Source: Larix sibirica
Lineage: Eukaryota > Streptophyta > Pinopsida > Pinales > Pinaceae
Assembly: GCA_004151065.3 (NCBI GenBank)
Contig: NWUY0300038295.1
Coordinates: 20,282-40,299 of the forward strand
DNA: 20,018 bases
Direction of reading: 5' to 3'
Shown: positions 7,000 through 17,919 of the stretch, one piece after another
Position numbering within the stretch: the first letter of the stretch is position 1
How the letters are laid out: the number at the start of each line of letters is the position of its first letter
The notes under the pieces: model-generated
What the model was told of the DNA's origin: nothing
The model's database searches: none
The model's input: the letters and a program-made list of their open reading frames with translations, nothing else
Made by a program: the position numbers and the translations under genes

Positions 7000-9900
7000 A
7001 CAAAGAGAAAATTTCTCAAATAACATTGATTCAAATTATGTGGAGAATGAAATGAAGATAGAAATATCAGTAGAATCACACACAGTTATTGAAAATAGCA
7101 CAATGATAGATGAAACCCAAATTTAATAAATGTATGAAGTAGAAAAACACTACAATATACAAATTAATAGAAACTAGCTTGAATGGTGGTAACTAATCTT
7201 TGAAGAGAGATGCGTAAGCTACTCTCATTTGCAAGAATCCCATTACAAGAGGCAAAACATTTTCTTTTAACATAAAGTATAAAACCCAAAGAGGAAAAAT
7301 CCATAAAGATCCAAAACCCTAACCCTAGGAGATGAGTTGACAAAAGTAATGTGATCCCCAAGGAACCTAGTTGATACGTCAAATTATTGGGGCCACAAAT
7401 TTCACATGCAGACTCCATTTGGGGCATTTCTTGGACCATTATAACAAATTTTATTCTATGCTCTCTTTGTATAGAAATATTCTCAATCAAATATCATGAG
7501 GCTATGTAAACTATCAAAAATGCATGGGAAATGCCCAAAAAATGCACAAGAAATTCAGGACATGCAAAACTATAGTAAGAATGCCAAGATGTAGATCCAT
7601 TTGGACTTAGTGGAAGAGGAGGGTGGCCACTGGTATCCACCTAGATCATTATGGGAATTGATATCTGTTAAAATTAAAAGAGGAATGATGTGAAAACATG
7701 TATGATTGATGCATATACTCGAAAAATATAGGATTAAATCTCCAAGAGGTATATTCTAAACTTTAGATATAATCACTTGGCTATTCATCATATCATGACT
7801 ATGTTTTCATTGTAGTAATGAATAAGGATTGTGTGGATCCAAGGACTATGTTGCTTAAGAAACTACAATGTGATAATAGAGGAAAGTTTGAAAAATTAAT
7901 CCCGACATCTGTGTAGCATATGGAGAGAATGCCCTCTTACTACACAAATGGAGAGAATGCCCTCTTGGTAGGAATGAAAGTTTTTGAATGTTGTACTTGA
8001 GATGAAACAAAAGATTGAAAACTTGTAGCCTGAGTGGGCATGGAAGGAAGTTGGAAAATCACCTCTGTAGTGATTGCATGTGAGAAAACACACATAATAT
8101 TGAAAGCATGTATGTGGATAAGGTACCAAGATTTGTAAGTATTCCTATGAAAATTTTGTATGAATTGGTTTTATGTATACTATGAGGTATGGATTGATGA
8201 GATTAGAAGCAAATATGAGATTCTTACCAAATAGACATTAAAATTGGGTTGAGAATAAGGGATTCCTTATTTGAGTAAGGATTGTTAATTTGATTTCAAC
8301 ATATTGCCCCAATGTATCTCTAGATTCAATAGGATCCATTGAAGGATGATCTTGTGGAGGTAAGGTAGAGTTCCTTCTATGTGTAGAAGAGGAAATAAAA
8401 AACAAAAGTTTAGGTGTGCATTCACTAAAGTGGGACAATAATATGCATAACACTGTTAAACGGAACTTGATGTAGGGACTACTTATTTGAAGGCTTTTCT
8501 CATAGCCTAGTCCCTTCCAGATAGGTTCCAATGTTATTTGGTTTTTATCTCTATGTTTTGTTCATTTTCCCTTGCTTGGGATTGACTAATAAGGTTTTAT
8601 ATTTGAGGCCAACTGAAACAAGGATGGTTGCATATTGAAGTATATATACCACCATACTCATGTCTAAATTCCATGTTCTTGTATAAATCCTATGGTTAGC
8701 AAGTTGAATAAACATGAATGGAAAAGTATACATAACCTTCACAAAGAATTGGAATATTGGTCAAAATGCTTCCATGATGAAGGTAAGCAAAATGTGAAAG
8801 GAAGCAAATCAGTCCCATAATCATTGCCAAAAGAATATATGGGGAGGATAATAATTAGGTGTTTGCACTTAAGATTGGTTTTGTAATACTAAGATTAGGG
8901 TAAACAAGAAGATAATATTATTCAATCTCTATATAGGGTGTTGGTCTAAAAATAAAATAAAATAAATAAATATGAGTGTCATAACTGCAATGATTTTATG
9001 TCAAAACTTGTATCATTAATCAAGCTACAACAAAACATAAATTATATGAATTACTCAATTGCAACAAGATACCATCAAACATAAAAATAACAACCAACAT
9101 CTCATGCATTCAACAATGCATGCTAGTATTTGTGCAATACGAAAACTAAAGTATGGGCTTGTCACCATCCTTAGCCTTAGTAGGAGTTAGCCACATAAAT
9201 GGAGCAACTCCACTCATCCATGAATGCCTATATCATTATGGAGGTGAACAAATGAGAAGAAGGAACTCCATAAAATGAATTCTCAATCAAGGCATGCCCT
9301 CAAGTCAAGCAATCAATCACATATCCATCCTTTAATGATGTAGGGATTCTCCGCATATGAATCATCACTCAACTTTCAAGATATGTGGTATGAAGAGAAT
9401 ATGGAGATCTCAAGATATTCAAAAGGATGCCCAAAACTTAAAAATGTGCCAGGGGATATAAAGAACCTTGGACAGAGGAGAAACCTATTCTTAAGAGAAC
9501 CCAAAATTGCCTCAAAAGGAAGGTTCTTAAGAAAAAATAACATGTGGTTTAATGTTCAAGAAAATCCAAGGTCTACCCATTCTCTAGCATAACCCACCTA
9601 ACATATCTAACCTCGGTTAACATATAGATGGTTCTTAAGAAAGTATAAGCATCCAAACATTATCCATATCATTCATACTTCTCTACCTCGGTAGTTCATC
9701 TAAACCAAGGTGCTAGTATCTATAGACAGAGTCTCCTCTATAATTGTACCTTGACAATAACATTTATAACCTTTTTCCTTGTAGATTTGGATCCTCTACG
9801 TAAACACCCAACTAGCAACTAGGTATTCAATAATAATTTATTTATTGATTATATTATAGAACGAGTTATTAAATTAATTCACCAATTGTAAGATTAATAT

Positions 9901-10325
9901 CTTAGATATCAATCATTACATAACGTGCATTAGGGAATAGTCTCCTACAAGGGAAAATCAATACTGTATGATCGTGAGAGTTGTCTTGAACCAAAACTGT
10001 AAACATAAATGCAAGCAAGCATAATAATACAAAAGTCCTATACCAATCATGGTTTTATGTATGATTTATTAATAAAATAGTAAGGTGATTGTTCTCAATT
10101 TCATAGTTTGTGTATGTTATATTCTAAGATTTAGAGAAATAACATCAAGTTATTTTTATGGGCTCTAATTTCCACATTTAAGGTTTCTTAACCAATTGGA
10201 TTTTTTAATTTAATTTAATTTTCATATTGATGTCTTTGAATTATCAAACTTGGTTAGTGGAATTTGGAAAAGAAGATGGAGAAAAAGAGAGGGAATCCAT
10301 AAAGCCACTCCAAAGAGAAGAAAGT
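7000..10325. other. Unassigned AT-rich region without a recognised gene
   Basis: Open frames here are short (the longest is 108 codons, minus strand, 7164-7490), have ordinary random-looking composition, and match no family I know. Part of it may hold the missing LTR of element B, which would lie just above 7000, but no TG...CA boundary or clear primer-binding site could be fixed. Small features inside: a short telomere-like string at 7313-7328, a 28-bp tandem duplication at 7920-7966, an A/T-rich simple stretch (TAAAA-type) at 8947-8974, and three TTCTTAAGA copies at 9488, 9524 and 9632. Confidence 0.5.
7920..7966. repeat. 28-bp direct repeat, two copies
   Basis: The 19-base word ATGGAGAGAATGCCCTCTT occurs at 7920-7938 and again at 7948-7966, a start-to-start distance of 28 bp. 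The nine bases between them resemble the bases before the first copy. This is a small tandem duplication with no coding context. Confidence 0.85.
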
Positions 10326-10795
10326 ACATCGAGATTTGCTTGAGAAAGGGCTAGGAAAGGTGATGAGATAAGAGGCGGGAGAATAAAAAGTTGAACTTGG
10401 GTAGGAAATGATGAGGAAGGATGGGAAGAATAGTCTCTATTAATATATTTGAGGTTGTGAAAAAGTGATCAATGCATGGTAGTGGACCTGTACTATGAGA
10501 AAATCATGATCTTTGGGATTTATAAGAAATTCAACGCCGAGTATTTTTATTAAAGCTAATATATCAAGACTTGGATCGAGAAGGAACTGGAGAAAGGTGA
10601 TTAGAGAAGATATTAGAAGATGCAAGGCTGAAATTAAGTAGAGGAATATGAATAAGGATGGGAAGAGTGGGCTCTCTTAATATTTGAGGTTGTGAAAAAG
10701 TGAGCAATACACTACAATGAACTTGTACTATGAGCAAAATATGGGTTCTAGATTGCATAAGAGATTCATTGTTAAGTATTCTTATGAAAGCTAAT
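10326..10795. repeat. Tandem duplication, two diverged copies of ~235 bp
   Basis: Copy 1 (about 10326-10560) and copy 2 (about 10561-10795) share ordered blocks. These are GAGAAAGG...GAAAGGTGAT, then GGATGGGAAGA, then TTTGAGGTTGTGAAAAAGTGA (starting at 10450 and 10684), then TGTACTATGAG, then AAAGCTAAT at the ends. The offset is 234-235 bp throughout, and identity by eye is roughly 70-80%. Because 235 is not a multiple of three, the minus-strand peptides that resemble each other (both with LIVQVH and TFSQPQI) lie in different frames. That argues against a single coding repeat. No terminal features of a transposon were seen. Confidence 0.8.
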
Positions 10796-12532
10796 AGGAT
10801 CAATGTGTTTCTTCTTATCTACATGAATAATGGGGTAGTAAGATAAGAGGCTTTGGATGAAGTTGGTTTTGGGGTATCTAACAATTTCCTCCAAAATTGA
10901 GTAAGTAATGAAAATAGAAATACACCTATAGTTTTCATAACAAATCCACTAGAAGTGTCAAAGTATTCAAATAAGAAATAATATCTACCACATATCTCAT
11001 AATAGACTAAACAAGAGAAATGAAGTGTTCTTCTAACTCAAGCTCCATGTTACTTAGCTTACATATAAGTTGATCATAAAATATGTGATGAACGGTGTCT
11101 ATACTTAGTTGGTGAGAACAAACATTGAATAACCCAATATGAGATTGAATGCTTTGAGAGAGTACGTCCCTAGGATAGCTTGAAGCGCTCAAATCATTCT
11201 AAATACGGAGATAAGTACAAAAATGATAATAAAGTTTAAGGCAAAGAAACTCTCATAGTGAAATTAAAACATACCGCATATATTCTTGGTGATTTCATTT
11301 GTATTTTCTCAAAGAATATATCTTTTGTATAATGTAGGATGAAGTCTAGAGAAATTTGATGGTGGAAGAATATCAATATATATGTTAAAAGAGTGCAAAA
11401 TAATTGTAACCTTTGCATACCATAGAGTGTTGTTAGTCTTGCTTGACTAGGTGCATCGAAGGCCAAAGTGTAATAAAATGATATCATTGTTTCCCAATAT
11501 GAAAGTTGGCTAAGCAACAAAGCTAGTGGAGGAGAGTAATAATGTGAAACAATAATCTTTGATAAGGGCAAATATGAACTTTGTACCAAATCTTGCAATC
11601 ATATGATAAAGTTATTGAAACAATCTTGTGTAAAAGATAATCTTAAACCATACATCTTGAAATTGAAGACGAGAGTATAGTCTCTCGAGAAATATAAAGC
11701 AACATAACCCTTGTTTATTTATCATTGATAAGTGGGGTCCATGCTAAAAAAAAATTTGCACACCCAAATAAGTATAATATATGGTAGAAGAAAGGGGTGT
11801 ACCTTGAGTGGTTGTGAGCAAAAGTTGTTCCCCTCCCCACCCAAATTCAACTCCACAATGTGTTATGTTTGCACTTAGTGATCTGATTTTTGATGAGTTA
11901 TATATGATTTATTCATATGTTGTTGACCTAGATTTGTGCTATGGAGAATCTAGGGTTTACACTGAGTACCATCCTTAAAATGAGGGGAAATGCTCAAGAG
12001 TTTTTCCCTGAGATATGCTACTTAGAAAAAAAAGGCAATATAAGATCTGGTAGTATCCTCTTTCTTTCCTTTGTAAGAAACATCAATTTGAAAAAGTTTT
12101 TTTTTTTAACATTGAAAGAGATAAGATTAATATTTTGATGTTAGCTTCTAATACACAAGTCTAAAAATCCAATGAGAATATCCAACTACCTTTAAGATCC
12201 TAGTGAATGAATGAGAAATAAGAATGATATCATCCATTCAAAAAACATGATGGAAACTATGCCCCAAAGAAAATACAATCTTCAAGTGACCCCAAAATTA
12301 TTGTTAAGCAACCTTTTCAATTCATCTACGTATAAGTCAAAAAATCATTGGGGATTGGTTAGTCTGTGAAGGGAGGATGGTGTTAGGGTCTTACTCTAAC
12401 CTATGTACTTTAGGATGCCTAGGAGTTACTCAATTAATTTATGTGTCCATATTAGTTGAATAAGACCGATTAGATATTAGTGGATAGTTATTTAATGTAA
12501 AATGATCCTCTTTATTAAATGAGGTCTAGTGG
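10796..12532. other. Unassigned region upstream of the element D LTR
   Basis: The longest open frame is a 120-codon minus-strand stretch at 11236-11598, rich in Leu, Tyr, Phe and Ser. I do not recognise it, it has no visible domain, and the surrounding frames are closed, so it is not called a gene. A near-palindrome TTATCATTGATAA is near 11730. The last 500 bp are ordinary AT-rich DNA leading to the probable LTR start at 12533. Nothing else could be supported. Confidence 0.45.
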
Positions 12533-14873
12533 TGTAACACCCCAATTTTGAACCCCTAATGTCATAATGTAAATTATGATTATGAAATGCCTGAAGAGTT
12601 GAACAATTTGTATTATTAAAATATTAATATGAAATACAGCTGGTTATGCCTAAGAAAAATGCTGAAGAAAACAGGGGACTATGAATTCACCAGTGAGAAG
12701 GGAAGGGGGTTGTAGATAGCTTAAGGGGGTTACAACATGACCTTAATCTAAACTTGAGCCAAAAGTACCCTTTTTGTTTTAATCACTATTTTCTTTTTGA
12801 TTAAGCCTTAATCCTTAATTATGTGTTACTGAGAAATCAATGCATGGGATATTGACGTGAGTCTTTTGGGAGACCACGTGTGGATGAATTTGACCATGCA
12901 TCCTGCAAAAGGAATTTGAGACCCCTGAAGTGTGGGGGGGGGGTGTAGTTTTGGAAAAGGGGAGAGAATAATTCTTCCTAGAATGTACAACAGTATTGAA
13001 ACCAATCATTCGAGCTATAATACAAACTGAATGAGAACATAAACTCTTTTCGGTTAGTATGGTTGATGGTTGCCAATGATTGTTCCACTTGTTTTGTGTG
13101 TGAACTATGGAATTTTATCATTTTGATCATTATGGTTGAGTTTTTTCTGCCTGTTGATATCCATAATTGTACATCTAGGGATATGGAAGACTATGTATGA
13201 ACTTCCTTGGTGGAATTTCTCGCATTGGGTAACAATATGTTAGTTCATTGTTTTGCATTTGAAAGGAAACCAACGAAGGAAGTGCACTATTTGGCGAGTA
13301 ACTGGTTGGTGCTAAAATTTTGAGTTAATGAGGAAGAACCACCTTGTTTTTTAGTGGTGATGGTTGGTGTGTGGTGAGAGTTAACCCTCTTCACCTGCTA
13401 ATTATCCTTTGACCACCTTAATAGTTCTCCCGGTGAATTCATAGTCTCGGCTCAGGGGTGGCACCTTGCTGAGAGATTTATGAGTAAGGAAACCTACGGT
13501 TGGGTGGAGCATGCCTCACACATAGATAGTTGCACAGATCTCCAAATATTCAAATAAGTATTTGTACTCTATAGCATCTTTATTATTAATTTTATGAATT
13601 TCTATGAATTGAATGAACAAAATGTTTATTGAAGGAATTGGATATTATTGTTGGCATTAAAAAGGAAGATGTCTAAATTGAATGGTTTAATTCTGTTTGT
13701 GTTAGATGGTGAAATCATATTAATCCATTCTGGTTTAGAATTGTGAGAATTGTTACATATTCTTTTTCAGAATAAGTTGCATTTTAATTGCACAGATAAC
13801 TAGTGGGATGAATTGTTAGTGAATGGAGTTATGATTTGCACATAATTAAGCATGTAGGAAAATGGCATGTTATTATCTAAAATTTATACGCTTGTGGTTA
13901 GTTTCCTAAATATATGAAAGGATAAATGGAATGTCTCGTAATTTGGTAGTTTATGTGTTAAATATGAATGGAATTTGTTAGGGTTTAGTTTCCCTATGTG
14001 CCATTATTTTTGTACGAATGTATTGGTGTTAGAATAACCTATGGAAGACTCAGTAAAGGATTGAAGCCTGTAGCAGCGTGGTCTTCGTTGTCTTCCAGTG
14101 AACTGGGCGTAACTAAGCGATGTGTGTGAAGTTCAGGGAATGTTGATGAACTCCATAGTGATATTGTTTAGTATTGAAAATTAAATAGAGGAATTATACC
14201 TCTGTAAATGCATACTTCCTGTGAGGAATTATTTCACCTTGTTAAGCCATGTTGTTTCCAGGATTATCTAGATGTTGGAAACTATTCATGACTAAAGTTT
14301 TCCTTACCAAATACATTGTTTTGAGATAGTGGTTTAAGCTATAAATGTCAGATGGTTGGTAGGTGTTTTTACGATTTATTTATCCATTTAATTTTTTATG
14401 TCTTAGCCTGTCTTACTTTAATAAATTTGGATAATTTTCCAAATGGGAGCTGTAAAATACCTTCCATGATTATATTAAATTTTATAGCATGAGTAAGTGC
14501 TATCACCCGCTTGTGAAAGTTGTTTGGGTGTGAATCAATGTCATAACAGGGTATGTTACAAGTGGTTAGTTGGTACTCATTAATGATGGATCCACAAGTA
14601 GTTAGGGTTTTTCTATTTAGAATCTATTTAAAGTGGTAGGAGGCTATGGAATGATTGTTGAGTATTTCTATATTTTGAGCTTTTATCAGTGAAAGGTTGC
14701 TCCACCTCAAGAGGCAAGTGAACATTGCTTTCTTTCTTCTGATAAATCATTAATACAAGGATATATTTCACATATTGCATCTTATTTGTCTTATCATTGT
14801 ATCTAGTCCTCTGCATCTATAATCTCTATATACCTAGTTTATGTTTCAACTCTAAGGGTTAAGGAATAACACA
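12533..14873 (+). mobile_element. Probable 5' LTR of a retrotransposon (element D), ~2.34 kb
   Basis: The left boundary is proposed at TGTAACACCCC (12533), a start common to plant Ty3/gypsy LTRs. The right boundary is at ACACA (14873), two bases before a strong primer-binding site. An LTR should begin TG and end CA, and this one does. A TATAAAT at 14340-14346 and an AATAAA at 14420-14425 are possible promoter and poly(A) signals but are closely spaced. A run of ten Gs lies at 12934-12943. No coding similarity was found inside. The right end is well supported by the adjacent primer site. The left end rests only on the TGTAACACC motif, so the real LTR could be shorter. The partner LTR is not in the window. 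Confidence 0.55.
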
Positions 14874-14875
14874 AG

Positions 14876-14887
14876 TGGTATCAAAGC
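14876..14887 (+). other. Primer-binding site (initiator Met tRNA type), element D
   Basis: TGGTATCAAAGC differs at one of twelve positions from TGGTATCAGAGC, the common plant primer-binding site complementary to the 3' end of initiator methionine tRNA. Reverse transcription starts here, directly downstream of the 5' LTR. Its position two bases after an ACACA end fixes the LTR boundary and the plus orientation of element D. Confidence 0.8.
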
Positions 14888-15621
14888 TCTTTCTTAGGAA
14901 AAAGAGTGGATTTTTTTCTTCTTCTTTTTGCATATTTTTCAAGGGGAAAAAGAAGAAGATGTTCATATATTTTGGAAACTTTTGTGCAAACTTTGAACCA
15001 AAAATTTCTAGATATGAAACCCTCTTGGAAAAATGCCCAAGTAAAAAAAAGATATTATCCAAATCAAAGTTCGGGAAGTGGAGTTGTTGTTGATTTAAAA
15101 ATGGTTCTTTTAGGGTCTTTTTGTGTGATGGCCACATGATGTAGATTATATATCTTTTGATAGAGTGCCTACAAAAAGATGTAGATTGGATGTGGAATTT
15201 TATAATTGGGATCATAAAAGAGACTATGATTAATATTGTGAGATTTGTTGTCATTTCAAATTTGTTACCTCAAAACCCTAGCCACATAAAGGGCATCCAT
15301 TGAAAAGTAACCCATTTCATCCCAAAATTCTTAAATTTAATTTTGTAAGGCTAGAGACATGTTTTGACATCTTTAAATAACATAATATCTATCATTCAAT
15401 GGGAGAACATGTAGTTGGGAAAGAATATAACTTTTGCAAAAAATAAAGGTGTGATCACCTCGTTAGACACCCTTATAACCTATGTTGGTACCCTTTCAAG
15501 TATTACAACATCAAGCAACCCATATATACATAATCTCACTTTAAAACACCTTTGGGTATATAGGAATTCTGATTCCCTAGGTGCACTTCAAACCAACCTT
15601 ATATAAAAATCTCAATTGTCT
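14888..15621 (+). mobile_element. Leader region of element D, interrupted by element C
   Basis: This follows the primer-binding site and would be the untranslated leader and perhaps the beginning of gag. No gag motif is recognised, so the lineage of D is not settled. Overlapping short open frames (about 14875-15139 plus, 14859-15254 minus) are Lys/Phe-rich products of A/T-rich sequence. A strong hairpin lies at 14918-14958. The stretch ends at 15621, where the LTR of element C begins. The rest of D should resume beyond the far LTR of C, outside the window. Confidence 0.45.
14918..14958. repeat. Hairpin with 12-bp perfect arms in element D leader
   Basis: CTTCTTCTTTTT (14918-14929) and AAAAAGAAGAAG (14947-14958) are perfect inverted copies separated by 17 bases. 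It lies about 30 bases after the primer-binding site. RNA structures in this part of a retroelement leader can serve packaging or dimer formation, but a low-complexity purine/pyrimidine stretch could also give this by chance. Confidence 0.7.
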
Positions 15622-15999
15622 TGTTGATATGGTACATTGAGAATAACACTTGGGGAGATCCATGGGAGATCACTCTTTAGTACGTGGGAATCATGTAGTA
15701 CGACTAAGGGAACAATCTATCCTCCTTAGTTAGAGCCCCGATAGATTAGGCCAAGTATTACTATTGGAATCCCAGATGTATATTAGAGATTTATATCACT
15801 TGACACTCCTTTGTCCTTAGGATCCTGCAAACCCTGGCCACTTGGAAAATCTTGAGATCTATGGAATCCACTTGGAACTCTTAAGCACATGATCAAGATT
15901 TGTAGAACCATAAGAAGGTGAAAATTGAATAGGACATAGATATAAATACATGTATATATATTATCCTATAATACTGATTTTTTTCCATAGCTCTTCAGC

Positions 16000-16007
16000 T
16001 ATATAAG
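16000..16007 (+). promoter_or_regulatory. TATA box in LTR of element C
   Basis: TATATAAG lies 379 bases into the LTR, a plausible position for the RNA polymerase II promoter at the end of U3. Transcription would be expected to start about 30 bases downstream, near 16030-16040. The signal is inferred from motif and position only. Confidence 0.6.
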
Positions 16008-16525
16008 TCAGTGGGGGATGGAGAGTGTAAAGGAAGGTTCCTTGCAGTTCCTTTTTAGTAAGGTGTTGGCCCTTTGCTATTGGTGCTTTTGGGTTGGTTT
16101 TGAAACAAGTGGTGCTTCAACGTCACTGTAACATTGTGCAATTGTCCAAGCAAGGAATCTGTCAGTGTAATCATAAATTTCCACACGATTTACATTTCCA
16201 GTTGATCCTAAACATATTCTTCAAGCTTCCTGTAACGAATCAGCAATACCAACCCGCTCATTTTCCGATCAAGTACCAACCTATTAACAAGGACCTTAGA
16301 ATGATAACCTTAACACTTTGTATTCCTTTCCAAACCCTGTATGCCAGAGTCCTATCACTTTCTAATTAGGTTTGTTGCTTCCCAAGTAGAGTTAGCGTTT
16401 GCTTAGTGTGGGGCACTCTGGCTAGCCTATCGGAGCTACGAGACTTTCTATATTGCCCATCCTGCCTATCTTAGTTAGTGTCTTGTTTAGGTCCTTGCTA
16501 AAGGGAAACCTCTTTCGCTCGAAAG

Positions 16526-16531
16526 AATAAA
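16526..16531 (+). promoter_or_regulatory. Poly(A) signal in LTR of element C
   Basis: AATAAA lies about 520 bases after the TATA box and 122 bases before the LTR end, suitable for the R/U5 side of the LTR. The hexamer is common in AT-rich DNA, so the call depends on its position between the TATA box and the LTR end. Confidence 0.45.
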
Positions 16532-16656
16532 TTAAAATCTGTAAGGATATTCTTCAACTTGTTTCAATTTAACTGGTTTTATTTTATATGCTTAGGGTTG
16601 TTTGGTCGAGCCTGCTAGTGCATCCTATTTTTATTGTTTATATGTTATCAACAACT

Positions 16657-16668
16657 TGGTATAACAAA
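16657..16668 (+). other. Degenerate primer-binding site, element C
   Basis: TGGTATAACAAA matches the initiator-Met primer site TGGTATCAGAGC at 8 of 12 positions, including the first six. It starts three bases after the LTR end, where a primer site should be. The mismatches fit the age of the element. Confidence 0.6.
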
Positions 16669-16689
16669 TCTAAGAAAGTAAAAAACAGA

Positions 16690-17760
16690 TTGAAGGTCTA
16701 GAGCCCATAATCAACCAAATCTTAGTTGATATGCAACTAATCCAAAAATTACTTTGGGAATTGGAATCAATAAAAAAAACCCTACGACCCTTTGCAAGGG
16801 AAAAGTTCCTTAATTGGACCTACCAGAGCAGATAGAAGGGGATGAAACTTACAATGGGGGAGGATATGGGTCAGAGCCACCCTTTTAGGATTACAATTCA
16901 TGGCATCAAATTCCAAAAGTGGACATGAACAAGTTTGATAGTTATGATCCATCAAGGTAGGTTACCCAAATGGAACACTTTTTCTTTCTCCATGGTATTA
17001 TTGATGACCTAATGAAACTCAATATGGGGTTCTTATATTTGGATTTATAACATTGGAAATGGTGGTAATGGTATAAGAAATATTATGGAAGCTACATTGT
17101 TTGGACCCAATTTGTGAAGGTATTTTTTGCTTGTTTTGAATGTGACACTCACTATTTGGGATGACTGACAAAATTATTCCAAACATGCATAGTTAGAGAA
17201 TTTATCACATCCTTTGAGTAGTTCTTAATTCACATAGAATACCTATCTAATTCTTTTTTTAAAGAATGTTTTATTGAAGGCCTTAAGGAGGAAATCAAAG
17301 TAGAAGTCATGATGCAATGCCTAACTACTTAGATGGAAGCCTATGAGAGATCTAAAGGATCCAAGTTGGTAATCAATTCCCAAACTAAAATTCCTCCATT
17401 CACCACTCACATGGCCCCTACTCCAACAACTACTCCCAACCCCTCCCCCTCTCAGCACTTTGAGAATCCAAAATTTGTTTCGGGAAGAGATGGCCTAACA
17501 CCAATGCTTCTAACCTTGTTATAATTGTGATGAGTAGTGTTTCAAAGGACACAAATGTAAGGAAATAAATTATTTCAAATGGATGTAACCCCACAAGACC
17601 ACTAGGATGAAATCCTAGCTGAATACACTCCTGAACCAAAATTGGAAGATGAAACCCCTTTTATGGATGAAGAAAGCACCTTGCAATTGAATTTCCATGA
17701 ACACCATATTTCACTCCATGCCTTATTAGGTTTCTCGGCACCCCAAACTTTGAAGTTGAT
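16690..17760 (+). pseudogene. Gag of element C with zinc knuckle (degenerate)
   Basis: An N-terminal segment (from about 16690) leads to a block reading VDMNKFDSYDPSR, a stop, VTQMEHFFFLHGIIDDLMKL (from 16922), then WKWW, WTQFVKVFFACFE and FFKECFIEGLKEEI. This is a recognisable plant Ty3/gypsy gag. One frame continues from about 16922 to 17524, broken by six stops (16958, 17048, 17066, 17162, 17219, 17330) but without an indel. A Pro/Thr-rich hinge (about 17390-17460) precedes a zinc knuckle at 17517-17558, CYNCDE, a stop, then CFKGHKC, reached by a one-base frame change. Gag would bind element RNA through this knuckle. An acidic stretch follows (about 17610-17690), then SLHALLGFSAPQTLKLIGYI, the junction to protease. 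Confidence 0.87.
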
Positions 17761-17779
17761 TGGCTACATTAAGCACCAC

Positions 17780-17917
17780 AAAGTGAATTTTTTTTATTGA
17801 CAACAACAATACCCATAATTTTATTCATACGAGAGTGGCCAAAGAAACCCATTCTTATGTTCATAACAAATTTTCAAATTATGACAACCAATGGTGGTAT
17901 GCAATGCTGAAATTTGA
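17780..17917 (+). pseudogene. Protease of element C, N-terminal part (split and degenerate)
   Basis: After the gag junction, FIDNNNTHNFIHTRVAKETH is read from about 17793, where this lineage has L-I-D-S-G-S-T-H-N-F-I-H. The catalytic Asp is kept at 17799-17801 but Ser-Gly reads Asn-Asn, changes that G-to-A substitutions would explain. NFQIMTTNGGM follows, to 17901, and the match ends soon after. The continuation of the same domain is found about 1.18 kb downstream. A one-base change in a T run near 17790 shifts the frame just before the active site. Confidence 0.8.
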
Positions 17918-17919
17918 TG

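Larger units (their letters stand above)
15622..16653 (+). mobile_element. 5' LTR of element C, 1032 bp
   Basis: The LTR begins TGTTGATA (15622-15629) and ends TATCAACA (16646-16653), perfect 8-bp inverted repeats with the canonical TG...CA ends. A primer-binding site follows three bases later. A TATA box lies at 16000-16007 and a poly(A) signal at 16526-16531, in the order expected for U3, R and U5. The base composition of the U5-like part is less AT-rich than U3. The window lacks the 3' LTR, so the 5-bp target duplication cannot be checked; the left flank is TGTCT (15617-15621). Confidence 0.78.

Noticed and set aside
6784-7023. 79-codon plus-strand open frame
   Set aside because: It is antisense to the basic proline-rich leader of the element B gag; its Ser/Leu/Gly composition follows from that.
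7313-7328. Telomere-like AAAACCCTAACCCTAG
   Set aside because: Only about two plant telomere repeats. This is common by chance and too short to be an interstitial telomere.
7365-7385. Possible minus-strand primer-binding site for element B (GTTGATACGTC)
   Set aside because: Only part of the GCTCTGATACCA pattern matches and no LTR boundary is visible beside it.
12382-12402. Possible copia LTR start TGTTAGGG
   Set aside because: There is only a short inverted word, with no matching end, no primer site and no coding domain near it.
14859-15254. 131-codon minus-strand open frame
   Set aside because: It is antisense to the element D primer site and leader, dominated by Phe and Lys from A/T runs and without a recognisable domain.
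17430-17639. 69-codon minus-strand open frame
   Set aside because: It is antisense to the gag hinge and zinc knuckle of element C.
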